Of a stretch of 64,000 bases of DNA, positions 9,506-17,855 are shown piece by piece (position 1 is the first letter of the stretch; every line of letters starts with the position of its first letter). Both the position numbers and the translations under genes were made by a program. The stretch is from Massilia timonae CCUG 45783. Lineage in GTDB: Bacteria; Pseudomonadota; Gammaproteobacteria; Burkholderiales; Burkholderiaceae_D. The stretch is taken from contig NZ_JH992922.1 in NCBI RefSeq assembly GCF_000315425.1, positions 731,560 through 795,559 of the forward strand, given 5' to 3'. The notes under the pieces are model-generated. The model saw only the letters and a program-made list of their open reading frames with translations. It searched no databases and had not been told where the DNA came from.

Positions 9506-9688
9506 TTACTCCGGAACGACCAACTGATCGCGGATGTAGATGAAGGCCGCCTCGATGTTTTCACCGACTTCGCCAGCGACACCGGCCATCACCACGCCGA
9601 TGAGGGCGGCGATCAGGCCATACTCGATGGCAGTCACACCGTTTTCGTCAGCGAAAAATGCTTTGATGGCGGAGGTAATCGTGCTCAT
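9506..9688 (-). CDS. flp: Flp family type IVb pilin
   Basis: A 60-residue major pilin of the Tad system. A short leader ends in Gly (FFADENG) and is followed by the processed N-terminus VTAIEYGLIAALIGVVM, which carries the Flp signature Glu-Tyr in the hydrophobic helix. TadV should cut after the Gly. A very good ribosome site (AAGGAG, seven bases upstream) fixes the start at 9688, although the frame stays open further up. It is the first gene of the operon and is followed by its own terminator. Confidence 0.95.
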   Translation of the reverse strand: MSTITSAIKAFFADENGVTAIEYGLIAALIGVVMAGVAGEVGENIEAAFIYIRDQLVVPE

Positions 9689-10078
9689 GACAAACTCCTT
9701 ATGATGGTTGAGGAAATACTGGCTGCGACTGGGCCCCGTCGCTACTGCTGTGTTACGTTTGCCAGTGAGTTCACTGTACCGATTAGTGCCGTACGGCAAG
9801 TTGACCGTCCACAACTTTTCCGTATGGAAATTCATGCTTCTGATGAGAAACAAACTCCCAGGGCGATGTGTCAACGCGCGGGAAACCATGAATAAAAATT
9901 GTTAAGAATAGTTGCCGGTAATACAAAAAAGTATTATGCTGTTTTGCTTGACCGCTGAAAAATGCGGCACCGCCGATCATGGCGCTGGGTATCCATTCAG
10001 CGCTGTCCGCCCTGTGCGCCACGCCTTGCGCGGGGCGGTCTCCCGGTACCTCTTATTGCTTGGTCTGATAACGACGAC
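9689..10078. promoter_or_regulatory. Divergent region between flp and the diguanylate cyclase
   Basis: A 390-bp gene-free stretch, AT-richer than its surroundings, that must hold the flp promoter (minus) and the cyclase promoter (plus). It contains a perfect 12-bp palindrome (TGCCGTACGGCA, 9787-9798) and a 6-2-6 inverted repeat (CAGTGA/TCACTG, 9752-9765 region) about 60-110 bp upstream of flp; both are candidate operators. A TTGACA is present on the minus strand near 9870, but no convincing -10 lies at the right distance. I did not find a sigma-54 promoter. Confidence 0.45.
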
Positions 10079-11113
10079 ATGGATTCCCTGCTGCGACACA
10101 TGGTGGACATGACCGGCCACCGCGATCACACCATGCTGGACATCTCCGTGATTTCGGCAGTCCAGGAATTGTCCGGCGCGGCCCGCACCCGGGTGCTCAC
10201 TATCTCCAGCGTCGGCGAACAGTACTTCGTGCGCTCGCGCGCCTGCATCCATGCCGGCGGCGTGGCCTGCCCCGAAGAGCCGCAGGACAGCGGTCCCGGC
10301 GAACCGATCGCGCTCTATCCCGAACTCGGCGCCTGCGTGCGCCGCCACGAACCGCGCGCGGAAAGCATCGGCGCCGACGGCCTGCGCCGCCTGTGGCTGC
10401 CGATCTGGTTCGGCGACAAGGCCGACACCTGCCTCGAGATCGTGCATGCCGAACCGTTCACGCCCGAGGCGCTGTACATGGTCAACGGGATCGTCAGCGT
10501 GTACCGCAACTTCCAGAACCTGCTCGACTACAGCGAACGCGACTCGCTCACGGGCCTGCTCAACCGCAAGACCTTCGACGACCAGCTGGCGCGCATGCTG
10601 CACGCCTCCGAGACCGACGCCACGGCCCCCGGCCAGGCCGAGCGGCGCCACCACAACGGCGAAGAAAAGCAGTGGCTGGCGGTGGTCGACGTCGACCACT
10701 TCAAGGGCGTCAACGACCGCTTCGGCCACCTGTACGGCGACGAAGTGCTGATCCTGATCGCCAACCTGCTGCAGTCGTCGTTCCGCGCCCAGGACCGGGT
10801 GTTCCGCTTCGGCGGCGAGGAGTTCGTGGTGCTGCTGCGCTCGACGAACCTGGAGAACGCCCGCCGCATCATCGAGCGCTTCCGCGCCGACGTCGAGAGC
10901 CACGACTTCCCGCAGGTGGGCAAGGTCACGGTCAGCATCGGCTTCACCAGCGTCAGCGCCGCCGATTCGCCGGTGGTCACGCTGGGCCACGCCGACCAGG
11001 CCCTGTACTACGCCAAGGCCCACGGCCGCAACCGCGTGTGCCACTACGAAGAGCTGGTCGCCGGCGGGCTGCTGCAGACCGTGGCCGTCAACGACACCGC
11101 CGAATTCTTCTGA
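10079..11113 (+). CDS. Diguanylate cyclase (GGDEF domain)
   Basis: A 344-residue soluble protein predicted to make c-di-GMP from two GTP. The N-terminal about 155 residues look like a GAF-type sensor. The GGDEF domain (about residues 160-330) has the active GGEEF motif (RFGGEEFVVLLR), an upstream RAQD that matches an inhibitory I-site, and the usual DSLTGLLNR start. No membrane segment or signal peptide is seen. I chose the ATG at 10079 because the N-terminal extension to 9962 is low-quality sequence; there is no strong Shine-Dalgarno. It is convergent with an HD-GYP gene, so synthesis and breakdown of the messenger are encoded side by side next to a pilus operon. Confidence 0.88.
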   Translation: MDSLLRHMVDMTGHRDHTMLDISVISAVQELSGAARTRVLTISSVGEQYFVRSRACIHAGGVACPEEPQDSGPGEPIALYPELGACVRRHEPRAESIGADGLRRLWLPIWFGDKADTCLEIVHAEPFTPEALYMVNGIVSVYRNFQNLLDYSERDSLTGLLNRKTFDDQLARMLHASETDATAPGQAERRHHNGEEKQWLAVVDVDHFKGVNDRFGHLYGDEVLILIANLLQSSFRAQDRVFRFGGEEFVVLLRSTNLENARRIIERFRADVESHDFPQVGKVTVSIGFTSVSAADSPVVTLGHADQALYYAKAHGRNRVCHYEELVAGGLLQTVAVNDTAEFF

Positions 11114-11188
11114 TTCCCTGCACGTGAGGGCAGCGCGTTCAATCGCATGCCGAAGCAGCCGCGCGCCGCGCCGGCGGGTGGCAGGCGC

Positions 11189-12418
11189 TCAGGCCTCGGC
11201 CAGCTGCATGAAGCGCAGCGGCTCGACCTGCCACTTGGCGGCCGACTCGTGGCGCACGATGCGGTCGCCGCCGCCGAAGCCCGTCGCGCGCGACAGGTCG
11301 ACCGTCTCGGGGCGGATATACACCTGCTGTTTCGCATGGAAGAACACGTTCACCTTCGGCGTGAGCAGGCTCGATTCGTGCGGCTCGACCACCACGCCCA
11401 GCCGGCCCGATTCCAGCAGCACCAGGGTGCCGACCGGGTAGATGCCGACGCAGCGCATGAACTCCTGGACCAGCGCCGGATCGAAGTGGTGCTTGCTCCA
11501 CTCGTAGATCTTGCGCAGCGCCTCGGCCGGTGGGATGCCCTTGTGGTAGCAGCGGTCGGAGGTGATCGCGTCGTACACATCGACGATGGCCGCCATCTGC
11601 GCCAGCTCGCTGATGCCGTCCCCGGCCTGGCGGTCCGGATAGCCGCTGCCGTCGCGCCGCTCATGGTGGTGCAGCGTGATGTCGAGCGGCACCGGGCCGA
11701 TGCCGGGCGTCTTCACCAGGATGTCGTGGCCGTCGCGCGGATGGCGCTTGACGATGGCGAATTCGGCGTCGGTCAGGCGGCCCTGCTTGTTGAGGATGGC
11801 GTCCGGCACCATGGCCTTGCCGGTGTCGTGCAGCAGGCCGCCCAGGCCGGCCTGGTAGATGGTTTCCTCGTCCATGCCGCGCGAGCGGCAGAAGGCGACC
11901 AGCAGCGCGCACACGCTGACCGAGTGCAGGAAGGTGTAGTCGTCCTTGTTCTTGAGCTGCAGGAGGCTGGGCAAGGCGCCCGAATTGCGCAGGATCGATT
12001 CGGTAACGCTCTGCACCACCGGGCTTACCTGGTCCAGCTCGACGGCCTTTCCCAGGCGCGCGTCCTGCATCACGGCGCGCACCAGACCCTCGGCCTGGCG
12101 CCGCACATGGATGGCGCGCTGCAATTCCTCGGCCAGCGGCACCCGCATGCGCGCGGAGGCCGTGGCGGCCTGCGCCAGCGCGGTCACCTCGGCCTCGGTG
12201 GCGGCCATGCTCTCGTCGACGGTGGGCGCGTCGACGTCCAGGCCGCGACGGCAATCGATCACGACGCCGCGGATACGCGCCTCGACGATCTTGCGGATCT
12301 CGGCCTCGTTCGTGATCAGGAACTGGTTGCGTACGAACGGATGCTCCATCCAACCGCAATCCAGGTCGTGGATGAACATGCCCACCCTGAGCTGTGAAGA
12401 ATCCACTTTTTTCAGCAT
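11189..12418 (-). CDS. HD-GYP domain c-di-GMP phosphodiesterase
   Basis: A 409-residue protein. An N-terminal DUF3391-like domain (about residues 1-120, start MLKKVDSSQLRVGM) is followed by an HD-GYP domain with the metal-binding HD (LLHDTGKAMVP) and the signature HHHERRDGSGYP, then DVYDAITSDRCYHKG and a beta-rich C-terminal tail. HD-GYP enzymes hydrolyse c-di-GMP. The start at 12418 follows an AAGAGA-type site; upstream in-frame residues do not fit the family. The stop faces the stop of the GGDEF gene 75 bp away, and no clear terminator was seen between them. Confidence 0.88.
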   Translation of the reverse strand: MLKKVDSSQLRVGMFIHDLDCGWMEHPFVRNQFLITNEAEIRKIVEARIRGVVIDCRRGLDVDAPTVDESMAATEAEVTALAQAATASARMRVPLAEELQRAIHVRRQAEGLVRAVMQDARLGKAVELDQVSPVVQSVTESILRNSGALPSLLQLKNKDDYTFLHSVSVCALLVAFCRSRGMDEETIYQAGLGGLLHDTGKAMVPDAILNKQGRLTDAEFAIVKRHPRDGHDILVKTPGIGPVPLDITLHHHERRDGSGYPDRQAGDGISELAQMAAIVDVYDAITSDRCYHKGIPPAEALRKIYEWSKHHFDPALVQEFMRCVGIYPVGTLVLLESGRLGVVVEPHESSLLTPKVNVFFHAKQQVYIRPETVDLSRATGFGGGDRIVRHESAAKWQVEPLRFMQLAEA

Positions 12419-12558
12419 CTGTCGTATCTCTTCTTCTGCATGAATTCCGATTATGCATTGAGTATAACAAGCAGATTGCATAATGGAACTTAATGTTGCC
12501 TTAGGGATACGCAATGTGAAATTGATCGAAGCCAGCCGTATTACTTCGCCGCGAGCTT

Positions 12559-12576
12559 GACGTTAACGTTAACGTC
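12559..12576. promoter_or_regulatory. Perfect 18-bp palindrome upstream of icmF (candidate LiuR-type operator)
   Basis: The sequence GACGTTAAC-GTTAACGTC is a perfect inverted repeat 50 bp before the icmF start. It resembles the TTGACGTWWACGT-type sites known for LiuR (MerR-family regulator of branched-chain amino acid breakdown) in proteobacteria. icmF belongs to branched-chain/acyl-CoA metabolism, so the match makes sense. The regulator assignment is inferred from memory of the motif; the palindrome itself is certain. Confidence 0.6.
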
Positions 12577-12625
12577 ATATACCGTACCAGCATCCGTCCT
12601 CACCGCTCACAAGGACCCGTCCCTC

Positions 12626-15600
12626 ATGAACGACATCACTCCCGTCGCGAAGCTCGACCTGCCCGAACAGCCGCGCCTGGCCAACAAGGTCCGTTTCGTC
12701 ACCGCCGCCTCGCTGTTCGACGGCCACGACGCCTCGATCAACATCATGCGCCGCATCCTGCAGTCGAACGGCGCCGAGGTGATCCACCTCGGCCACAACC
12801 GCTCGGTCGACGACGTGGTCACCGCGGCGCTGGCCGAGGATGCGCAGGGCATCGCCATCTCGAGCTACCAGGGCGGCCACGTCGAATACTTCAAGTACAT
12901 GATCGACTTGCTGCGCCAGCGCGGCGGCGAGCACATCAAGGTGTTCGGCGGCGGCGGCGGGGTGATCGTCCCGAGCGAGATCGAAGACCTGCACGCGTAT
13001 GGCGTGACGCGCATCTTCAGTCCGGAAGACGGCCAGCGCATGGGTCTGGTCGGCATGATCCGCTCGATGCTCGAAGCCTGCGACGTCGACCTGTCGCCCT
13101 ACGCCCCGACTTCGCTCGCGGCGCTGCGCAGCGGCGACATCGCCGCGCGCCACCGCCCGCTGGCCCAGCTGATCACGGCGCTGGAAAACGATCGGGTCGA
13201 CCCGGCCCTGCGCAAGGAGATCCTCGACACGGCCGACACGCTGCGCGTGCCGACCCTGGGCATCACCGGCACCGGCGGCGCCGGCAAGTCCTCGCTGACC
13301 GATGAGCTGATCCGCCGCATCCGCCTCGACCAGGGCGACCGCCTGAATATCGCCGTGATCTCGATCGACCCGTCGCGCCGCAAGTCGGGCGGCGCCCTGC
13401 TGGGCGACCGCATCCGCATGAACGCGATCAATCCCTGGAACGGGCAGCAGCGCGTGTTCATGCGCTCGCTGGCCACGCGCGAAGCGGGCTCCGAGATCTC
13501 GCAGGCCCTGCCCGACGTGATCGCCGCCTGCAAGGTGGCCGGCTTCGACCTCGTGATCGTCGAGACCTCGGGCATCGGCCAGGGCGACGCCGCCATCGTG
13601 CCGCACGTCGACACCTCGATGTACGTGATGACCCCGGAATTCGGCGCCGCCTCGCAGCTCGAGAAGATCGACATGCTCGATTTCGCCGATCTCATCGCCA
13701 TCAACAAGTTCGACCGCAAGGGCGCGCTCGACGCGCTGCGCGACGTCGCCAAGCAATACCAGCGCAACCGCGAACTGTGGTCGATGAGCCCGGACCAGAT
13801 GCCGGTCTACGGCACCCAGGCCTCGCGCTTCAACGACGACGGCGTGACCGCCCTCTACCACGGCCTGCTGCCGAAACTGGCGGAACTGGGCCTGAAGGTC
13901 GAAACCGGCAAGCTGCAGGCGCCGGCGCAGCGCTACTCGAGCGGCAAGAACGTGATCGTGCCGCCCGCGCGCAGCCGCTACCTGGCCGAGATCGCCGACA
14001 CCGTGCGCGGCTACCACCGCCGGGTCGGCACGCAGGTCAAGCTCGCGCGCGAGCGCCAGCAGCTGCAGGAGGCGAAGCGCATGCTGGCCGCGGCCGGCAA
14101 GAACACCGATTTCGACGACGTGATCGCCCAGCGCGACAACGCCATGGACGGCGAAGCCAGGGCGCTGGTGGCCTCCTGGCCGCAGCTGCAGGCGACCTAC
14201 GCGGGCGACGAGCACGTGGTGAAGATCCGCGACAAGGAAATCCGCACGCGCCTGATCTCGACGACCTTGTCCGGCAACCCGGTGCGCAAGGTGGCGCTGC
14301 CGCGCTTCGAGGACCATGGCGAGATCCTGCGCTTCCTGATGCTGGAAAACGTGCCGGGTTCCTTCCCCTACACGGCCGGAGTGTTCCCCTTCAAGCGCGA
14401 GGGCGAGGATCCGACCCGCATGTTCGCCGGCGAGGGCGACGCCTTCCGCACCAACCGCCGCTTCAAGCTCGTCTCGACCGGCATGGACGCCAAGCGCCTG
14501 TCGACCGCCTTCGACTCGGTGACCCTGTACGGCGCCGACCCGGCGCTGCGCCCGGACATCTACGGCAAGGTCGGCAACTCGGGCGTGTCGATCGCGACGC
14601 TGGACGACATGAAGGTGCTGTACGACGGCTTCGACCTGTGCAGCCCGTCGACCTCGGTCTCGATGACCATCAACGGCCCGGCCCCGACCATCCTGGCGAT
14701 GTTCATGAACACCGCCATCGACCAGCAGATGGACAAGTTCGTCGAGAACAACGGGCGCCAGCCGAGCGGCGAAGAAGCCGCGCAGATCCGCGCCTGGGTG
14801 CTGACCGCCGTGCGCGGTACCGTGCAGGCCGACATCCTGAAGGAAGACCAGGGCCAGAACACCTGCATCTTCTCGACCGAGTTTTCGCTGAAGGTGATGG
14901 GAGACATTCAGGAATATTTCGTGACGCACGGCGTGCGCAATTTTTACTCGGTGTCGATCTCGGGCTACCACATCGCCGAAGCGGGAGCCAACCCGATCTC
15001 GCAGCTGGCGTTTACCCTGTCGAACGGCTTCACGTTCGTGGAAGCGTATCTGGCGCGCGGCATGCACATCGACGACTTCGCGCCGAACCTGTCGTTCTTC
15101 TTCTCGAACGGCATGGACCCGGAATACACGGTGCTGGGCCGCGTGGCGCGCCGCATCTGGGCGGTGGCGATGCGCGACAAGTACGGCGCCAACGATCGCA
15201 GCCAGAAGCTCAAGTACCACATCCAGACTTCCGGCCGCTCGCTGCACGCGCAGGAGATCGACTTCAACGACATCCGCACCACCCTGCAGGCGCTGATCGC
15301 GATCTACGACAACTGCAATTCGCTGCACACGAATGCCTACGACGAGGCGATCACCACGCCGACCGACGAATCGGTGCGCAGGGCATTGGCGATCCAGTTG
15401 ATCATCAACCGGGAATGGGGCCTGGCCAAGAACGAAAACCCGAACCAGGGCGCCTTCATCATGGACGAGCTGACCGACCTGGTCGAAGAGCAGGTGCTGC
15501 AGGAGTTCGAGCGCATCGCCGAGCGCGGCGGCGTGCTGGGGGCGATGGAAACCGGCTACCAGCGCGGCAAGATCCAGGAAGAGTCGATGCTGTACGAGCA

Positions 15601-15913
15601 CCGCAAGCACGACGGCAGCCTGCCGATCATCGGCGTCAACACCTTCCGCAACCCGAAGGGCGCCGCGCTTCCCGCCACGATCGAACTGGCCCGTTCGACC
15701 GACGAGGAAAAGCAATCGCAGCTGCAGCGCCTGGAAGACTTCCACCGCCGCAACGCCGATGCGGCGCCAGCCGCGCTGGCCGCCCTGCGCCAGGCCGCGA
15801 TCGACAACGAGAACGTGTTCGCGCGCCTGATGGACGCGGTGCGCGTATGCTCGCTGGGGCAGATCACGACCGCGCTGTTCGAGGTGGGTGGGCAGTATCG
15901 CCGCAATATGTGA
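12626..15913 (+). CDS. icmF: Fused isobutyryl-CoA mutase IcmF
   Basis: A 1095-residue, three-part enzyme that interconverts isobutyryl-CoA and n-butyryl-CoA using adenosylcobalamin. An N-terminal B12-binding domain carries [12 protein letters not shown] (about residues 32-43). A central MeaB-like G-protein chaperone has a P-loop [10 protein letters not shown] near residue 217 and NKFDRKG for guanine recognition. The C-terminal half is the substrate-binding mutase domain. This order and length match the beta-proteobacterial IcmF proteins; ordinary methylmalonyl-CoA mutases lack the central G domain. I placed the start at [10 protein letters not shown], 24 codons inside the open frame, with an AAGGA upstream. 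Some IcmF enzymes also accept other branched acyl-CoAs. Confidence 0.93.
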   Translation: MNDITPVAKLDLPEQPRLANKVRFVTAASLFDGHDASINIMRRILQSNGAEVIHLGHNRSVDDVVTAALAEDAQGIAISSYQGGHVEYFKYMIDLLRQRGGEHIKVFGGGGGVIVPSEIEDLHAYGVTRIFSPEDGQRMGLVGMIRSMLEACDVDLSPYAPTSLAALRSGDIAARHRPLAQLITALENDRVDPALRKEILDTADTLRVPTLGITGTGGAGKSSLTDELIRRIRLDQGDRLNIAVISIDPSRRKSGGALLGDRIRMNAINPWNGQQRVFMRSLATREAGSEISQALPDVIAACKVAGFDLVIVETSGIGQGDAAIVPHVDTSMYVMTPEFGAASQLEKIDMLDFADLIAINKFDRKGALDALRDVAKQYQRNRELWSMSPDQMPVYGTQASRFNDDGVTALYHGLLPKLAELGLKVETGKLQAPAQRYSSGKNVIVPPARSRYLAEIADTVRGYHRRVGTQVKLARERQQLQEAKRMLAAAGKNTDFDDVIAQRDNAMDGEARALVASWPQLQATYAGDEHVVKIRDKEIRTRLISTTLSGNPVRKVALPRFEDHGEILRFLMLENVPGSFPYTAGVFPFKREGEDPTRMFAGEGDAFRTNRRFKLVSTGMDAKRLSTAFDSVTLYGADPALRPDIYGKVGNSGVSIATLDDMKVLYDGFDLCSPSTSVSMTINGPAPTILAMFMNTAIDQQMDKFVENNGRQPSGEEAAQIRAWVLTAVRGTVQADILKEDQGQNTCIFSTEFSLKVMGDIQEYFVTHGVRNFYSVSISGYHIAEAGANPISQLAFTLSNGFTFVEAYLARGMHIDDFAPNLSFFFSNGMDPEYTVLGRVARRIWAVAMRDKYGANDRSQKLKYHIQTSGRSLHAQEIDFNDIRTTLQALIAIYDNCNSLHTNAYDEAITTPTDESVRRALAIQLIINREWGLAKNENPNQGAFIMDELTDLVEEQVLQEFERIAERGGVLGAMETGYQRGKIQEESMLYEHRKHDGSLPIIGVNTFRNPKGAALPATIELARSTDEEKQSQLQRLEDFHRRNADAAPAALAALRQAAIDNENVFARLMDAVRVCSLGQITTALFEVGGQYRRNM

Positions 15914-16042
15914 AAAAGGGGCGCGCCAGCCGCGTCCTTATTCCCTTCCTGACATACCGACCAGTACCTGTCTGGATCTGGCTCAATTCAGTTATGTGGC
16001 GAAAATGCGCCACCATGCCAGCGCTTCATTTAAAGGTTGATA

Positions 16043-16061
16043 CAGCATTAAAAAATGTGCA
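16043..16061. repeat. 19-nt element resembling the intergenic motif near 58881
   Basis: The stretch CAGCATTAAAAAATGTGCA matches CAGCATATAATATTGTGCA at 58881-58899 in 15 of 19 positions. It lies about 70 bp before the HsdR-like gene in a 218-bp AT-rich intergenic region (15914-16131) that otherwise shows nothing I recognise. It may be only a promoter-like AT-rich box. Confidence 0.3.
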
Positions 16062-16131
16062 ATATGGAAATGTTATTTACATTGATTTGTTGCATCTTTA
16101 CCTGTTCAACCCAGCTTGAAGGAGCATTACC

Positions 16132-17211
16132 GTGGATCTGATCGACCAGCTCAACGCACTGGCTACCCGTATTCGTGCTACCAAAGACCTGATTCAGACA
16201 GAAGAGGCTACCAAGAATGCCATGGTAATGCCATTCATTCAGATCCTCGGCTACAACGTTTTCGATCCAACCGAAGTCACCCCGGAATTGATCGCGGATG
16301 TCGGGACCAAGAAGGGCGAAAAGGTAGACTATGCGATTCTGCGCGACGGGAATCCCATCATGCTTTTCGAGTGCAAACGTTGTGGTGGCGACCTGCATAT
16401 TAATCATGCAAGTCAGTTGTTCCGTTATTTCCATGTCACCGAATCCCGCTTTGGCGTGTTGACGAACGGCCTGAAATACCGGTTCTTTACCGATCTCGAG
16501 CAACCGAACAAGATGGACAGCACGCCATTTTTTGAGTTCGACATCCTCGATTTCAAGGAGCGTGACGTCGAGGAGCTGAAAAAGTTCGCCAAATCGAGCT
16601 TCGATATCGACACAATTCTTAACACTGCCAGCGATCTCAAATATACGCGGGCCATTCAAGAACGCTTGAACGAGTGGGTGGCCAATCCTCCGGAAGAATT
16701 CGTGCGCTTGCTGTCTGCCGACCTGCTTGGCGGGCGACGCTTCACGCCGACACTCAAGGACCAGTTCACGCAGATCACAAAACGTGCTTTTGAACAGCTG
16801 CTAAGCGAGCGCATCAACGTACGACTGAAAGGTGCGATGGCCGCCGAGGCGCCAACGACGTCCGAGCATTCCGCGCCGATCATTCCCCACCCTGCAGATG
16901 AAGCCGAAGTCGAAACCAGCGCCGAGGAAATCGAGGGCCTGCATATCGTTCGCTCGATTTTGCGCGATGTCGTCAGCCCACGCCGCATCGTCATGCGCGA
17001 CAACCTGAGTTATTGCGCCATTCTGCTCGACGACAATAATCGCAAGCCCGTCTGCCGCTTGCGCTTCAATAACACCCAGAAGCTGGCGGTTGGCATATTC
17101 GGGCCGGACAAGGCCGAGGAACGTTTTCCACTCGAAGAAATCGATGATCTCTACAGTTTTGCCGATCGGTTGCGAGCGACCGTGTCAATGCACTTGCCGG
17201 TCGAGGAATAA
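16132..17211 (+). CDS. Orphan HsdR_N-type restriction endonuclease-like protein
   Basis: A 359-residue protein with the N-terminal nuclease fold of type I restriction R subunits. VDYAILRDGNPIMLFECK gives the D...ExK (here ECK) PD-(D/E)XK active-site pattern at about residues 65-83. No helicase domain follows; the C-terminal part (about 240-355) is a separate small domain beginning after an acidic stretch. Start is GTG at 16132 behind AAGGAG. There is no hsdM or hsdS nearby, so it stands alone. Base composition is visibly lower in GC than the flanking genes, which suggests horizontal acquisition. Stand-alone relatives are often annotated as restriction subunit R but their role is unproven. Confidence 0.75.
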   Translation: MDLIDQLNALATRIRATKDLIQTEEATKNAMVMPFIQILGYNVFDPTEVTPELIADVGTKKGEKVDYAILRDGNPIMLFECKRCGGDLHINHASQLFRYFHVTESRFGVLTNGLKYRFFTDLEQPNKMDSTPFFEFDILDFKERDVEELKKFAKSSFDIDTILNTASDLKYTRAIQERLNEWVANPPEEFVRLLSADLLGGRRFTPTLKDQFTQITKRAFEQLLSERINVRLKGAMAAEAPTTSEHSAPIIPHPADEAEVETSAEEIEGLHIVRSILRDVVSPRRIVMRDNLSYCAILLDDNNRKPVCRLRFNNTQKLAVGIFGPDKAEERFPLEEIDDLYSFADRLRATVSMHLPVEE

Positions 17212-17356
17212 ACCGAGCCGGGCACGCGAGCTTTCGACCGGCTGGCATTGTTCTCCTCTGGGCAGATGATCGACTGCGCACCTGCCGAAGCACAGCGGGG
17301 CAAGCCTGTTCGCATGGACGAACCTACAATGTCAGCAAGACCCCACAGGAGCTCGC

Positions 17357-17686
17357 ATGTCCATCCAGCCAGACCAGCTCGCCGCCCTGATGCGCGAAGT
17401 CGAACGGGAAGACCCGATCGACTTCGCCGACCTGCCCTTCCCAGAGGACGAGATGCGCGCCATCGTCGCCGACCACCTGTGCGAGATGGCGGCGGCGATG
17501 GAGAACTTTAGCGAGGAAGACCGCACGCTGACCTTGCTCGCCGTGGCGGCCAAGCTGGTGCTGGAAAACCTGGTGCTGCATGTCCAGCTGTTGCGGCGCC
17601 ACGGCCTGCCGGTGGGCGAGAACGTCGAAGCCCTGCTGGGCCGGCTGCGCCGCGACCCCGGCCTTGACGGCAGCGGCGAGGGGTAA
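17357..17686 (+). CDS. Conserved hypothetical protein, 109 residues
   Basis: I do not recognise a family. The product is acidic at the N-terminus (REVEREDPIDFADLPFPEDE), predicted mostly helical, cytoplasmic, with no Cys pairs or membrane segment. AGGAG six bases before the ATG supports the start, and codon use matches the high-GC neighbours. It lies alone between the HsdR-like gene and prsT, with 145 and 169 bp gaps. I cannot assign a role. Confidence 0.65.
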   Translation: MSIQPDQLAALMREVEREDPIDFADLPFPEDEMRAIVADHLCEMAAAMENFSEEDRTLTLLAVAAKLVLENLVLHVQLLRRHGLPVGENVEALLGRLRRDPGLDGSGEG

Positions 17687-17855
17687 TTTTCCCCTGTAGT
17701 AATTTTTTCAGCATTCACGCAACACGCATCGAATAAGTTTTGCAATAGCTGTGTCCGTTTGTACACTGGGTGCGCGGTTCCTTCAGGTATGATTTGTTGT
17801 TGAGAATTTCGCTTACCCAGCGAAACGACCGTCTCCACTGCCTGAGGAATTCCAC

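Noticed and set aside
11124-11441. A plus-strand frame following the GGDEF gene
   Set aside because: It lies antisense to the HD-GYP coding region and has no recognisable motif.
12575-15745. A very long open frame antisense to icmF (over 1000 codons), and similar ones antisense to prsT and the Tad genes
   Set aside because: High-GC codon bias keeps the antisense frame open. The translations are rich in His, Gln, Arg and Ala repeats with no domains, and the sense genes are clear.
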